A stretch of DNA of 64,000 nt from Hoeflea_A sp965228785 (GCA_965228785.1 CBDDIF010000001.1:1736001-1800000); one strand, 5' to 3'; positions 1 to 9,006 are shown, numbered from the stretch's first letter. Notes: generated by a model not told the origin, from the sequence alone. Numbers and translations: made by a program.

Positions 1-181
1 CTTTGCTGACGAGGCGGGCGGCACGCAGGCAAATCTCGCCTGAGGTGAGGGCATCCACCTGAACCGGCAGATGCGGGCCGTGCTGTTCCGTTGAACCGAC
101 TGGGACCAGCACGATGGCATCCTCGTCGGCAAGTTTGCGCAATTGCGGTGCGCGCAGGTTTGCCCAAAGCAATTCGCTCAT
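1..181 (-). CDS. Creatininase-family amidohydrolase, N-terminal part (cut by window edge)
   Basis: Only the first 60 residues are inside the window. They read MSELLWANLR, then VLVPVGSTEQHGPHLP around residues 25-40, the characteristic N-terminal block of creatininase / creatinine amidohydrolase proteins, in which the Glu and His are metal ligands. The ATG has an upstream GGGAG. It is the last gene of the minus-strand operon visible here, 30 bp after the thioesterase gene. The substrate is not deducible: family members act on creatinine, formamides and peptide-like cofactor precursors. Confidence 0.85.
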   Translation of the reverse strand, partial: MSELLWANLRAPQLRKLADEDAIVLVPVGSTEQHGPHLPVQVDALTSGEICLRAARLVSK

Positions 182-211
182 CGGTGCGATCTCCCTTTCA
201 ACCGGACTGTA

Positions 212-634
212 TCAATCGACATAGGCATAGGCGCAGGTCGCGCCGGCGCAGATCTTTGGACTGCCGGCCTGGCGGAAATCCACCCGCAGCGTTGCCATAC
301 GGCGGCCGTTCGACATGATCGTGACCGTGACCTCGATCTCCTCGGTCTTCAGCGGTCGCATGAAATGAGTGGTCATATCGACCGTCGTCATGATCCGCCG
401 TTCGGCGTTGTGGGCCATGAGAGCGAGCACCCCGGCGGTGTCGGCAATGGCCGATAGCGCTTGCCCGCACACGATGCCGCCAATGCGGGCCAGATCCGGG
501 TTGCCCGGAACGCTCAATATGGCGCCATCGTCGGTCACCGCGGTCGTTTCGATGTTGAGCTGCTGCACCCAGGGTGCAAAGGCCTCGGCAAAAAATGCCT
601 TCAGTTCCTCGATTGTCATTCCATCAGCCGCCAC
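212..634 (-). CDS. PaaI-family hot-dog thioesterase
   Basis: The 140-residue protein has the hot-dog fold pattern of PaaI-type acyl-CoA thioesterases: a GGIVCGQALSAIADTAGVLAL helix (residues about 52-72) followed by strands ending TTHFMRPL and the C-terminal SPKICAGATCAYAYV strand. The length is typical of the family. It lies 28 bp after the nucleotidyltransferase gene and 30 bp before the creatininase gene, so it is probably cotranscribed with both. The acyl substrate is unknown, and its place in a peptide-uptake operon does not reveal it. Confidence 0.8.
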   Translation of the reverse strand: MAADGMTIEELKAFFAEAFAPWVQQLNIETTAVTDDGAILSVPGNPDLARIGGIVCGQALSAIADTAGVLALMAHNAERRIMTTVDMTTHFMRPLKTEEIEVTVTIMSNGRRMATLRVDFRQAGSPKICAGATCAYAYVD

Positions 635-662
635 GTGGTCCTCCCTGACCTTGCGTCCATCT

Positions 663-1469
663 TCAACCGTTCGCTCCGATCAATTCGCGAAACAATCGGC
701 TTGCCTCGTCCTTGAGGTTGTTTTCACTCTTTTCTTTTTCGACTTGTCGGGCCCAATCAAACTCTTCGCGGATGAAACTGTCCAGTATCTCGATCGGCTC
801 GATCGGTTGCCTTTCCACCATGCCAGCCTTGCGTTCGATCAGTTCCGCAACGGTTGCTTCGATTTCCGGTGGCAAATCCAGACCGGCCGACAGGTCCTGG
901 AGGTTCATCGGCGGTACGCTGCCCGGATGAAGGCGCATCCAGCGGATCGCGAAGGCGGGGCGCAGCATGTAGAAATAGGATTTGAGCTTGACCCGCTCCT
1001 TGCCGTCGCGGTGCAATTTGATCTGGCCCTCACCAAGATTGAGATAGTGATAGAGACTTGGCGAGTTGTGGAAGGTCTTGCGTGACAGGGTGATCAGGCG
1101 GCTGCACTCGGATTCGTTCCAGCGATAGCGGATTGGGCTCGTCAGCCATTCCAGCAACACGGGATTTGGTTTCAACAGCAGCTTCAGCGCTTTCTGCAGA
1201 TCCCAGCCGCCGATATCCAGATCGTCGTTGATCGGGCGTTCGATCACGTCACGGCCAGGATCCAGGCTCAGATACCAATCGAGCGGCCTCGCATAGACGA
1301 AGCGCACGTCGTAGTCGCTGTCGGGAGAGGGAAACCCCCAGGCCCGGCTACCGCTTTCGATGGCGAACAGGATGCGGACATTGTCCTCGGCCTCGATACG
1401 ATCGAGCGCGACATCGATCGCCTGGCGCATTTCGGACGATATGGACGGAATGAATTCGGGCAGGGGCAT
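663..1469 (-). CDS. COG3541-type nucleotidyltransferase (RlaP-like)
   Basis: The 268-residue protein carries a DNA-polymerase-beta-like nucleotidyltransferase core. Residues about 37-57 include the GSRAWGFPSPDSDYDVRFVY block, with the G-S helix cap and the D-x-D metal-binding pair. The whole length matches the COG3541 family, whose RNA-repair member is called RlaP. It starts 8 bp after tenA-like stops, so it is part of the same operon. RlaP homologs are known near rtc RNA-repair genes, and rtcB/rtcR lie 9 kb upstream here, but they are separated by a transporter operon, so a functional link is only a guess. Confidence 0.75.
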   Translation of the reverse strand: MPLPEFIPSISSEMRQAIDVALDRIEAEDNVRILFAIESGSRAWGFPSPDSDYDVRFVYARPLDWYLSLDPGRDVIERPINDDLDIGGWDLQKALKLLLKPNPVLLEWLTSPIRYRWNESECSRLITLSRKTFHNSPSLYHYLNLGEGQIKLHRDGKERVKLKSYFYMLRPAFAIRWMRLHPGSVPPMNLQDLSAGLDLPPEIEATVAELIERKAGMVERQPIEPIEILDSFIREEFDWARQVEKEKSENNLKDEASRLFRELIGANG

Positions 1470-1477
1470 GGCCGGTC

Positions 1478-2137
1478 TCAGATCCCGGAAAGCCGGGCCA
1501 TGGCGTCCCAGAACATTTTTTCGTAGTCCTGGATCATGCGGGCAGCGCGGATGACCCGACGTGGATCCACCCCTAAGGCCAGATCGTCATCGATGACTTT
1601 TGCGGCCTGTTTCTCCAGCTCTTCAAGGTCGACGAAGAAATCAAGAAAGGCCGTATCGTCGGCGCTGCAACCGTAGTGGTCTCTCAGACCCGCACTGACA
1701 CGACGACAGCAGGCGCCCCAGGCTTCAAGGTTCAGTGCACGGCTGCAGGCCATTTCGGCAGCCGAGCCGTAACAGATCAGCCAGGCTTTATAGCCGGCAT
1801 AGCCAAAGGCTTCGGCATCCGGCTCGAAACGGTCGAGTTCATCAGCGGACATTCCGAACGCTGCTGCCAGGGTCGCGAAGCCACGTGCGGCACCGGCCTC
1901 GACTTCGGGCGGCGTCAGAAAGACATCCCGATAGGGGTGATCGGCAAAGCGCGCCATGGTGACGTCGTTCGAGTTGCCGATCCACATCTGATACTGGTTG
2001 CCGGCAAAGCGCTGCAAGGCCGACCGATCAACTTGCCCTGCCTCGACGGCTGCAACAAAGCGGTGATTGCGCACAGCGCGATCGGTCTCCGCCATCGCGG
2101 CCTTGGCTTCCGCAATCAGGTCCACGGCATTGCTCAT
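1478..2137 (-). CDS. TenA/PqqC-like (haem-oxygenase fold) protein
   Basis: The 219-residue helical protein belongs to the TENA/THI-4/PqqC superfamily. FAGNQYQMWIGNSNDVTMA (about residues 44-62) and the C-terminal metal/substrate-pocket helices DDTAFLDFFVDLEELEKQ are visible. It is not clearly a thiaminase: the active-site Cys of classical TenA is not placed as expected, so the fold is clear but the reaction is not. A GGAG lies 7 nt before the ATG, and a 138-bp leader with a TTGACA box separates it from the ABC ATPase gene, so it may start a sub-operon with the nucleotidyltransferase, thioesterase and creatininase genes. Confidence 0.7.
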   Translation of the reverse strand: MSNAVDLIAEAKAAMAETDRAVRNHRFVAAVEAGQVDRSALQRFAGNQYQMWIGNSNDVTMARFADHPYRDVFLTPPEVEAGAARGFATLAAAFGMSADELDRFEPDAEAFGYAGYKAWLICYGSAAEMACSRALNLEAWGACCRRVSAGLRDHYGCSADDTAFLDFFVDLEELEKQAAKVIDDDLALGVDPRRVIRAARMIQDYEKMFWDAMARLSGI

Positions 2138-2159
2138 CGTGCGCTCCTCAGGTCGTCAG

Positions 2160-2189
2160 GATAGAGCGGACTCGAGTGCAATCTGTCAA
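2160..2189 (-). promoter_or_regulatory. Candidate sigma-70 promoter for tenA-like sub-operon
   Basis: The minus strand reads TTGACA at 2189-2184, then 18 bp, then TCTATC at 2165-2160, about 20 bp upstream of the tenA-like ATG. The -35 box is perfect and the -10 box weak. It is the only good candidate in the 138-bp gap between the ABC ATPase and tenA-like genes. Confidence 0.4.
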
Positions 2190-2275
2190 CGCGAAAATTT
2201 GACGGCTCATGCAGCCATGGTTGCAGGTGCGCGGAACTGTCGTTGCAATGAGGATAGCAGTATCGCCGGCCTTTC

Positions 2276-3028
2276 TCAGCGCACTGAATTGATCGAGCTC
2301 TGTAGCAGATGGTTCGTGTAGTCGGCTTTTGCTTCCAGCTTTCGCATTTGCTCGACGCCCAGCGTTTCGACGAAACGCCCTTCCTGCATCACGGCTATCC
2401 GTTCGCACAAATGGCCGACCACGCCCAAATCGTGGGACACCATCAGATAGGTCAGGTGGTGCTCGCTTCGCAGATCGACGAGCAGGTTGAGGATTTCGGC
2501 CTGCACCGAGACGTCGAGCGCCGAAGTCGGTTCGTCTAGGAGCAGAATCGACGGTTCGGGTGCGAGAGCGCGCGCGATTGCCACGCGCTGCCGCTGGCCG
2601 CCGGACATCTGGTGAGGATAGCGAAAGCGGAATCCGGGTCCGAGACCGACGGAATCCAGCAGCCTCACGATGCGCTGATCGATATCCGAGAAGCCATGCA
2701 GTTTCATGGGCTCCGACAGCATCCGGTCGACCGTCTGACGCGGATGAAGCGAGGCGTAGGGGTCCTGAAACACCATCTGGACCTTGCGATAGAAGGTCCT
2801 GCTGCGAGTCTTTCCTAACTGTTCTCCCGCAACAGTCATCTGCCCGGACCAGGTCGGAACCAGCCCGGATATGGCTCGCAGGATGGTCGACTTGCCCGAG
2901 CCACTCTCGCCGACAAGCCCGAAACTCTCGCCTTCCTTGACGTCGAAGCTGACGTCCCTTACCGCATAGGATTGCTGGCCTTGCGGGCCGAACCAAACGT
3001 CCAGGTTTTCAATTGAGATTGCCGTCAT
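2276..3028 (-). CDS. Peptide ABC transporter ATPase (DppF/OppF-like)
   Basis: The 250-residue ATPase energises peptide import with the DppD-like partner encoded just upstream. Walker A is GESGSGKS (about residue 40), the signature MSGGQRQRVAIARAL, and Walker B ILLLDEPTSALD, followed by the switch His in MVSHDLG. It is shorter than typical DppF (about 320 residues) and lacks the C-terminal oligopeptide/dipeptide Fe-S-type extension. Its ATG overlaps the stop of the preceding gene (ATGA at 3025-3028), indicating translational coupling. Confidence 0.9.
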   Translation of the reverse strand: MTAISIENLDVWFGPQGQQSYAVRDVSFDVKEGESFGLVGESGSGKSTILRAISGLVPTWSGQMTVAGEQLGKTRSRTFYRKVQMVFQDPYASLHPRQTVDRMLSEPMKLHGFSDIDQRIVRLLDSVGLGPGFRFRYPHQMSGGQRQRVAIARALAPEPSILLLDEPTSALDVSVQAEILNLLVDLRSEHHLTYLMVSHDLGVVGHLCERIAVMQEGRFVETLGVEQMRKLEAKADYTNHLLQSSINSVR

Positions 3029-3888
3029 GCCCGCGCGCTCACCGATGGTGCCTCCATCCAGGCAGGGTCACGTTGCAGGACCTCCAGCCGGTCGCGAGGA
3101 TTTTCCAGGTCGGGAACCGAGTTCAAAAGTCCGATCGTGTAGGGATGCTTGGCATTCTTCAGATCCTGCGCTTTGCAGGTCTCGACAATCCGCCCGGCAT
3201 ACATGATGACGATCCGGTCACAGAACTTGGCGACGAGGTTCAGGTCGTGGCTGATGAAGATCAGGCCCATGCCGCGCTCGCGGACCAGTCTGTCCATGAT
3301 ATCGAGCACCTGGAGCTGAACCGACACGTCGAGCGCCGAGGTGGGTTCATCGGCGATCAGGATCTCCGGGTTGGGCAGCAGCATCATCGCGATCATGATG
3401 CGTTGACCCATGCCGCCCGAAACCTCGTGCGGGTAGAGGTTGTACACCCGTTCAGGATCGCGGATCGCCACTTCGTCCAGCATGGCGATGGAGCGCTGCC
3501 GTGCTTCGGCCTTCGAGATCTTTCCGTGCGCGTGCAGCGCCTCGACCATCTGCCGGCCGACGGTCATGACCGGATTGAGCGAAAATTTGGGGTCCTGCAT
3601 GATCATCGAGACGCGGCCGCCGCGCAATTGACGCATCCGTTGTTCGGCGGCGTGCAGGATATCTTCGCCATGCATTTCCAGACGATCCGCTTCGATGATC
3701 CCTGGCGGGCGGATGAGGCGCAGCACCGCGCGCCCGGTCATCGATTTGCCGGAGCCGGACTCGCCGACGATCCCCAGCCGCTCCTTTCCAAGCGTGAAAG
3801 AAATGCCGCGCACCGCCTCGACCATGCCAGTCCGCGTGGGAAACTTGACCCAGAGGTTGTCGACATCGAGGAGTGGCGCGTCCGTCAA
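3025..3888 (-). CDS. Peptide ABC transporter ATPase (DppD/OppD-like)
   Basis: This is the 287-residue partner ATPase. GIVGESGSGKS is Walker A, VSGGMGQRIMIAMML the signature and ILIADEPTSALD Walker B. The C-terminal HPYTIGLLNSVPDL segment is the usual DppD/OppD extension. The start is taken as TTG at 3888 because it overlaps the stop of the upstream permease gene as TTGA (3885-3888), and because the protein N-terminus TDAPLLDVDNLWV then aligns with family members. The longer open frame upstream is inside the permease gene in another frame. Confidence 0.88.
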   Translation of the reverse strand: MTDAPLLDVDNLWVKFPTRTGMVEAVRGISFTLGKERLGIVGESGSGKSMTGRAVLRLIRPPGIIEADRLEMHGEDILHAAEQRMRQLRGGRVSMIMQDPKFSLNPVMTVGRQMVEALHAHGKISKAEARQRSIAMLDEVAIRDPERVYNLYPHEVSGGMGQRIMIAMMLLPNPEILIADEPTSALDVSVQLQVLDIMDRLVRERGMGLIFISHDLNLVAKFCDRIVIMYAGRIVETCKAQDLKNAKHPYTIGLLNSVPDLENPRDRLEVLQRDPAWMEAPSVSARA

Positions 3889-4799
3889 GAACTGCTCTCC
3901 TTCGGATCCAGAACATCGCGCAGCCCGTCGCCCAAAAGGTTGAAGGCCAGCGAGATGCCAAAGATCGCGATGCCGGGAATCGTTGCAACCCACCAGAAAT
4001 CAAGGATGTATTTGCGACCTTCCGAGATCATGGCGCCCCATTCCGGGCTGGGCGGCTGGGCGCCCAGGCCGAGGAAACCGAGCCCCGCGGCCGTCAGAAT
4101 GATACCCGCCATGTCCAGCGTTATGCGGATGATCAGGGATGAAATGCACAGAGGCCAGATATGCCGGGTCACGATCCGGACTGGCCCAGCTCCCTGCAGG
4201 CGAATTGCGTGAATATAATCGGAGTTTCGGATCGTCAGCGTTTCGGCTCGCGCAATCCGGGCGTAGGGCGGCCAGGCGGTCAGCGAGATTGCGAGCACGG
4301 CATTTTCAATGCCAGCACCCAGCGCCGCGACGAAGGCCAGCGCGAGGATCAGCCTTGGAAAGGCGAGGAAGATGTCGGTGATGCGCATCAGCACCACGTC
4401 CACCCAGCCGCCCGCATAGCCGGCGACCGTACCCATAATCAGCCCCATGACAGGCGCCACCATCGCCACCAGAATAACGATGTAGATGGAGATCCGCGCG
4501 CCATAGAGGATGCGCGAATAGATATCGCGCCCCAGGCTGTCGGTTCCAAAGAAGTGCCCCTTTTCGCCGGGCGCCAGCAAACGGTTGCCCAGGTCCTGGG
4601 CAAAGGGGTCGTGGGTAGCCAGCAGCGGAGCGAAAATCGCTGCAACGATGATGATGACGAGCACTGCCAGCCCCAGCATGGCAAGCGTGTTCGAACGGAA
4701 GGTCAGCCAGCCCTTATACCAGGACGAAAGACGGGCCTGTCGGCGCGATGTCGGTTCGTCGGAGAGGAGCCAGTCCCTCCATCCTGTCGCGCCGTTCAT
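3885..4799 (-). CDS. Peptide ABC transporter permease (DppC-like)
   Basis: The 304-residue inner-membrane permease has an N-terminal cytoplasmic segment, a first membrane helix LAMLGLAVLVIIIVAAIFAP (residues about 35-54), the periplasmic stretch ending in GTDSLGRDIYSRILYGAR that is diagnostic of DppC/OppC, and the BPD_transp_1 domain. Its EAA-loop-like segment is AETLTIRNSDYIHA. It overlaps the DppB-like gene by ATGA at 4796-4799. Confidence 0.9.
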   Translation of the reverse strand: MNGATGWRDWLLSDEPTSRRQARLSSWYKGWLTFRSNTLAMLGLAVLVIIIVAAIFAPLLATHDPFAQDLGNRLLAPGEKGHFFGTDSLGRDIYSRILYGARISIYIVILVAMVAPVMGLIMGTVAGYAGGWVDVVLMRITDIFLAFPRLILALAFVAALGAGIENAVLAISLTAWPPYARIARAETLTIRNSDYIHAIRLQGAGPVRIVTRHIWPLCISSLIIRITLDMAGIILTAAGLGFLGLGAQPPSPEWGAMISEGRKYILDFWWVATIPGIAIFGISLAFNLLGDGLRDVLDPKESSS

Positions 4800-5854
4800 T
4801 TTGCCCTCGGATCGAAGAAGCGGTAGAGCATGTCGGAAAAGATGTTGATGCCGACGAAAATGGTGCCGATGACGATGGTGCCGCCCAGAACCGAGTTCAT
4901 GTCATTGGCGAGAAGCGAGGTGGTGATGTAGCTGCCGATACCCGGCCAGGCGAAAATGATTTCGGTCAGGACTGAGCCTTCCAGAAGGTTTGCATAGGCC
5001 AGGGCGATCACGGTCACCAGCTGAATGCGGATATTGCGAAAGGCATGGCCCCAGACCACCTGCCATTCCGACAGACCCTTCACCCTCGCCGTGGTGACGT
5101 ATTCAGAGCCCAGCTGCTCCAGCATGAAGGAGCGCGTCATTCGGCTGATGTAAGCCATCGAGAAATAGCCCAGCAGCGTTGCGGGCAGAATGATGTGGGA
5201 AAAAGCGCTGCGGAAGACGGCCCACTCGCCGCGCAACGCACTGTCGACCAGCAGCATGCCGGTGATCGGCTGGACGATGCCCTGATAGAAGATGCCGACG
5301 CGGCCGGGACCGGATACCCAGCCGAGGATTCCGTAGAAGACCAGAAGTCCAACAAGCCCCAGCCAGAAAATGGGCATGGAATAACCGATAAGCCCGACGA
5401 AGCGGGCAATCTGGTCAATCCAGCTGCCGCGCCGCACGGCTGCAATAACGCCGAGTGGTACGCCGATGACGACGCCGATCAATGTGCCGAGTGTGGCGAG
5501 TTCCAGCGTTGCCGGAAAGACGCGCGCTATGTCGGTCGAAACCTCCTGTCCGGTTCGGATCGACTTGCCGAAATCGCCCTGGAGCACATCGCTCACATAG
5601 ATACCGAACTGAACCAGAAGCGGCCTGTCGAGCCCGAGAGCCCGGTAGGTTTCGTCATATTGGGCCTGGGTGGCGCGTTCGCCGATGACCGCCAGAACCG
5701 GGTCGATCGGCATGACACGGCCGATCATGAAAGTCACAAAGAGGAGGCCGAGGATCGTCACCGCCACGGTTGCAAGCGTAGCGATGGACTTGCCCAGCCA
5801 AGAGGGGAGGGACGGCAGTTGTCGTCCCTCCCCCCGAGCGAGGCGTTCCGCCAT
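4796..5854 (-). CDS. Peptide ABC transporter permease (DppB-like)
   Basis: The 352-residue permease has the DppB/OppB topology: helix 1 at about residues 24-48, the periplasmic YRALGLDRPLLVQFGIYV element, and five further helices. The coupling loop includes YVTTARVKGLSEWQVVWGHAFRN, and the C-terminal ITTSLLANDMNSVLGG helix is also visible. The ATG follows the substrate-binding-protein stop codon directly (TAG-ATG). It forms the import channel with the DppC-like protein. Confidence 0.9.
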   Translation of the reverse strand: MAERLARGEGRQLPSLPSWLGKSIATLATVAVTILGLLFVTFMIGRVMPIDPVLAVIGERATQAQYDETYRALGLDRPLLVQFGIYVSDVLQGDFGKSIRTGQEVSTDIARVFPATLELATLGTLIGVVIGVPLGVIAAVRRGSWIDQIARFVGLIGYSMPIFWLGLVGLLVFYGILGWVSGPGRVGIFYQGIVQPITGMLLVDSALRGEWAVFRSAFSHIILPATLLGYFSMAYISRMTRSFMLEQLGSEYVTTARVKGLSEWQVVWGHAFRNIRIQLVTVIALAYANLLEGSVLTEIIFAWPGIGSYITTSLLANDMNSVLGGTIVIGTIFVGINIFSDMLYRFFDPRAK

Positions 5855-7459
5855 CTACTTGGTGATCACCCAGTAGGATACTGCGGTGGTGGCACCGCCA
5901 GCCACGAAGTTTTCGACATTCGAGCGCATACCGTTTTGCTCGATCTGCTGAAACATCACGCCGAAGGGGCTGACCTTCTGATGTTCGGCCTGGATGTCGC
6001 GATACATCTGGGCGCGCGCGTCGGTGTCGTTTTCAACGACGGCAGCGAGCGTCTTCTGGCTCATCTCCGGAATATTCCAGGCGTTGCGCCAAGCGAGATA
6101 CCCGGTGTTTCCGGCTTCCTGGGCATTGTCAGGATTTTGCGCGAAGGTTGCCGCGTTTGTGTTCGGATCCGGATAGTCCGGTCCCCAGGCGCCCATGTAG
6201 ATGTCGTGCTCGCGGGCGCGATAGCGGTCCAGCGTCTGCGCTCCGGTACCGACGATCAGTTCGATATCACAGCCGAGCTGTCCCCAGGTGTTCTGCAGGG
6301 ACTGGCTGATCTCGAGGCGTTCCTGAGCCTCGCGCACCGAGATCTTGATGGGCCCGCAATTCGGGTGGCCCGATTCCGCAAGCGCCGCCTTGGCCTTGTC
6401 CAGGTCGAAGCTGTAGGGCTTGTCTTCCAGAGCGCCAAGGAAAGTGCGCGGCAGGAAAGCCTGGTGCACGGTGTACTGACCCTTGAGGAACGAATTCGAC
6501 ATACCGTCGTAATCCGCCCCATATTTAAGCGCTTCGAGCACTTTGGGGTCGGACAGCATTTCGTTCTTCTGGTTGGCTGCGAAATACATCAGGCGTCCGC
6601 GCAATTCGTCGACCACTTTGACACCATCGACACCGCCCAGACCGGCGACGTCCTCGGGCGACAGGTTTCGCGCCACATCGATATCGCCGCGCTCGAGCTG
6701 CAGGCGCTGGGTCGCACTTTCCTGGATGTGCTGAACGATCACCCGCTCCATCGCCGGCTTATCGCCGTGGTAATTCGGGTTCAGGTCCATCAGGACGCTT
6801 TCGTTCGGCTTCCACTCGACGACCTTGTAAGGTCCGGAGCCGACTGTATTGGTCCGAAGCCAGGCGTTACCCATGTCGCCATCGACCGCGTTCTCCATTG
6901 CCGCCTTCATGTCGACTATTCCGCCGATGGTCGAGGTCAGGCAGTTCAGAACGAACGAAACCGCATAGGGCTTGTCGAGTGTCAGAACCAGCGTCTTGTC
7001 GTCGGGTGCGACGATCGTTTGCTCGACGTTCTCCGCAGTGAAACCGAACTGGGTCAGAATGAAGGAAGGTGTTTTGTTGAGAAGAACAGCTCGGCGCAGC
7101 GAAAATTCTGCGTCCTTTGCCGTTACCGGATTGCCGGTCGAGAAGACATGGCCATCGGCCATGGTAAACGTGACGGTCTTGCCGTCTTCAGAGATTTCCC
7201 AGCTCGCAGCAAGCTGCGGCTGATAACCCGCGTCGAGGTCCAGTGGGTCGAAATTGACAAGTTTCTCGTAAACGTTGCGGCTGACATCCGAGCCAGCGAA
7301 TTCAAAACTTTCGGCCGGGTCGAAGGTCTTGATGTCGTCGATCCGGTTGGCAACTACCAGCATATTCGGAGGTGTCTGGGCGTTGACCGGAGTAAGCGCA
7401 CCCGCGGCGATGAAAGCCGAGACTGCAGCAGCAGCAGCAAGATGTAGTTTCTTTTTCAA
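5855..7459 (-). CDS. Peptide ABC transporter substrate-binding protein (SBP family 5)
   Basis: This 534-residue periplasmic solute-binding protein matches the DppA/OppA class. Starting at TTG 7459 (AGGGAG eight bases upstream) gives a clean Sec signal peptide: KKK, a hydrophobic AAAAAVSAFIAAGAL core and a VNA-Q cleavage point near residue 24. The mature protein begins with the family pattern DIKTFDPAESFEFAGSDVSRNVYEKL. The longer frame upstream encodes no plausible leader. The genetic partners are the M19 dipeptidase gene 29 bp upstream and the two permease genes downstream, so imported ligands are probably di- or oligopeptides. Confidence 0.88.
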   Translation of the reverse strand: MKKKLHLAAAAAVSAFIAAGALTPVNAQTPPNMLVVANRIDDIKTFDPAESFEFAGSDVSRNVYEKLVNFDPLDLDAGYQPQLAASWEISEDGKTVTFTMADGHVFSTGNPVTAKDAEFSLRRAVLLNKTPSFILTQFGFTAENVEQTIVAPDDKTLVLTLDKPYAVSFVLNCLTSTIGGIVDMKAAMENAVDGDMGNAWLRTNTVGSGPYKVVEWKPNESVLMDLNPNYHGDKPAMERVIVQHIQESATQRLQLERGDIDVARNLSPEDVAGLGGVDGVKVVDELRGRLMYFAANQKNEMLSDPKVLEALKYGADYDGMSNSFLKGQYTVHQAFLPRTFLGALEDKPYSFDLDKAKAALAESGHPNCGPIKISVREAQERLEISQSLQNTWGQLGCDIELIVGTGAQTLDRYRAREHDIYMGAWGPDYPDPNTNAATFAQNPDNAQEAGNTGYLAWRNAWNIPEMSQKTLAAVVENDTDARAQMYRDIQAEHQKVSPFGVMFQQIEQNGMRSNVENFVAGGATTAVSYWVITK

Positions 7460-7488
7460 TGTGAACACTCCCTGTTCGGTTCTATTTT

Positions 7489-8538
7489 CTACATTCCCCA
7501 AGTCGAGCGCAGGACACGCACCCAATTGCCGTGCGTAACCTTGGCCAAAAGACTGTTGTCGGCACCATGGACCCGCAGGGCTGCAACCACAATGGGCAGA
7601 CCCGCACAATCGCCAATCGGCTCAGGAACAAGTGCGCCGTCGAAGTCCGAGCCGAGGCCGACCCGGTCTTCACCCAGTCTTTCGACCAAATGATCAAAAT
7701 GCCTGAGCAAGATGTCAAGTCCGAAATCCGCTTTCATCCGACCATCGGGACGCAGGAAGGCGCTGGCAAAGTTAATACCGACCATTCCGTCGCTGTCTCG
7801 GATGATGTCCAGTTGGCGATCTGTCAGGTTCCTCGCATGCGGCGTAATCGCCGCGGCGTTCGAGTGCGTCGCAACCAGCGGCGCATCGCTGATCGCGGCA
7901 ACGTCGTCAAAGCCCTTCTCGTTCAAATGCGAGAGGTCGATCATGATTTTCATGCGGTTGCATTCGCGAACCAGCGCTTTGCCGGCGTCGGTCAGACCCG
8001 GCCCGATGTCTGGATCGGAAGGGTATCGGAAGGGAACGCCGTGGCCCCATATCGTTTCCCGGCTCCAGACGGGACCAAGCGAACGAAGCCCGCGTTCGTA
8101 GTAGGCATGCAGGCGTTCGAAGTCCCGATCGATGGCTTCCGCGCCTTCGATATGCGGAACGGCGGCCATCTCCTCGGCGGTTAGTGCGTTCGTGATGTCT
8201 TCTGCGGTCCGGCAGATACGGATCGCGCCGGCCCGTTCAAGATCATCGAGGGCCTGGAAACCGCGCTCGGTCCAGTCCACAGCGAAGTCCTCCGCCACCG
8301 GTTCGGGCAGCGGGATATCGTAGGCGGGCTTGCTCATCTCGGCTTCCCGCTTCGCCCTGTCATAGGGGCTTGGGGTGAAGATCGCGAACAGGCCGCCGCC
8401 AAAGCCGCCCTTGATCGCGCGCGGCTTGTCGATATGACCGTCGGCCAGCCCGAAGGCGACGCCCTCGGCGGTGACGGTGCCTCTCAGCAGGCGCAGAACC
8501 AGGTCGTTGTGACCGTCGAATATTGGAAACTCGGTCAA
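7489..8538 (-). CDS. Membrane-dipeptidase-like enzyme (peptidase M19)
   Basis: The 349-residue protein matches the renal-dipeptidase (M19) family of dinuclear zinc hydrolases. FDGHNDLVL near the N-terminus holds the H-x-D ligands, the Glu of the HIEGAEAI segment bridges the metals, and DLSHLNEKG, ATHSNA and GLGSDFDG supply later ligands and substrate contacts. The start is TTG 8538 because it overlaps the acetyltransferase stop (TTGA) and puts LTEFPIFDGHND at the family N-terminus. It is cytoplasmic, with no signal peptide, and so suited to cleaving dipeptides brought in by the adjacent transporter. Confidence 0.88.
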   Translation of the reverse strand: MTEFPIFDGHNDLVLRLLRGTVTAEGVAFGLADGHIDKPRAIKGGFGGGLFAIFTPSPYDRAKREAEMSKPAYDIPLPEPVAEDFAVDWTERGFQALDDLERAGAIRICRTAEDITNALTAEEMAAVPHIEGAEAIDRDFERLHAYYERGLRSLGPVWSRETIWGHGVPFRYPSDPDIGPGLTDAGKALVRECNRMKIMIDLSHLNEKGFDDVAAISDAPLVATHSNAAAITPHARNLTDRQLDIIRDSDGMVGINFASAFLRPDGRMKADFGLDILLRHFDHLVERLGEDRVGLGSDFDGALVPEPIGDCAGLPIVVAALRVHGADNSLLAKVTHGNWVRVLRSTWGM

Positions 8539-8999
8539 CGCTCGTCCAGAAAAAGCTTGAAACCCACATGCGATGGCGAAAAGCCGGCTCTTTCGTAAAA
8601 CCGATGCGCGTCCGGCCGTTGCCGATCCGACGTCAGTTGCACCAGATCGCAATTGCGCGCCGACGCTTCCTGCACGGCCCAATCCAGCATTTCTTTGCCC
8701 AGTCCGTGCCCGCGCATCGCACGCGCCACCCGCATCGCCTCGATCTGCGCGCGCCAGGCACCGTGCCGGGACAGGCCGGGAAGAAAAGACAGCAACAGCG
8801 TTGCGACGATCTCGGAGTTCATCACGCCCACGGCAAGCAGATGGTTGGGATCGCCTTCGATCGCTTCAAAGGCGGCAAGATACCGATCATCCGGTTTGCC
8901 GCTCTCGCGCGCCATTCCCAGATCATCGTCGGCATAAAGGGCGATGAGCGCTTCCAGGTCGGAACGCTTCGCCAATCGAATCAAAAGTTCTGAACCCAT
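8535..8999 (-). CDS. GNAT-family N-acetyltransferase
   Basis: The 154-residue protein has the GNAT acetyl-CoA-binding region VARAMRGHGLGKEMLDWAVQ (about residues 92-111, motif A with R/Q-x2-G-x-G/A) and the C-terminal RFYERAGFSPSHVGFKLFL (motif B). It is the first gene of the peptide operon. The ATG at 8999 has no visible Shine-Dalgarno; a longer reading frame continues upstream but encodes no family-like sequence. The acceptor may be an amino acid, a peptide or an antibiotic; nothing visible decides. Confidence 0.8.
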   Translation of the reverse strand: MGSELLIRLAKRSDLEALIALYADDDLGMARESGKPDDRYLAAFEAIEGDPNHLLAVGVMNSEIVATLLLSFLPGLSRHGAWRAQIEAMRVARAMRGHGLGKEMLDWAVQEASARNCDLVQLTSDRQRPDAHRFYERAGFSPSHVGFKLFLDER

Positions 9000-9006
9000 C
9001 CGCGGA

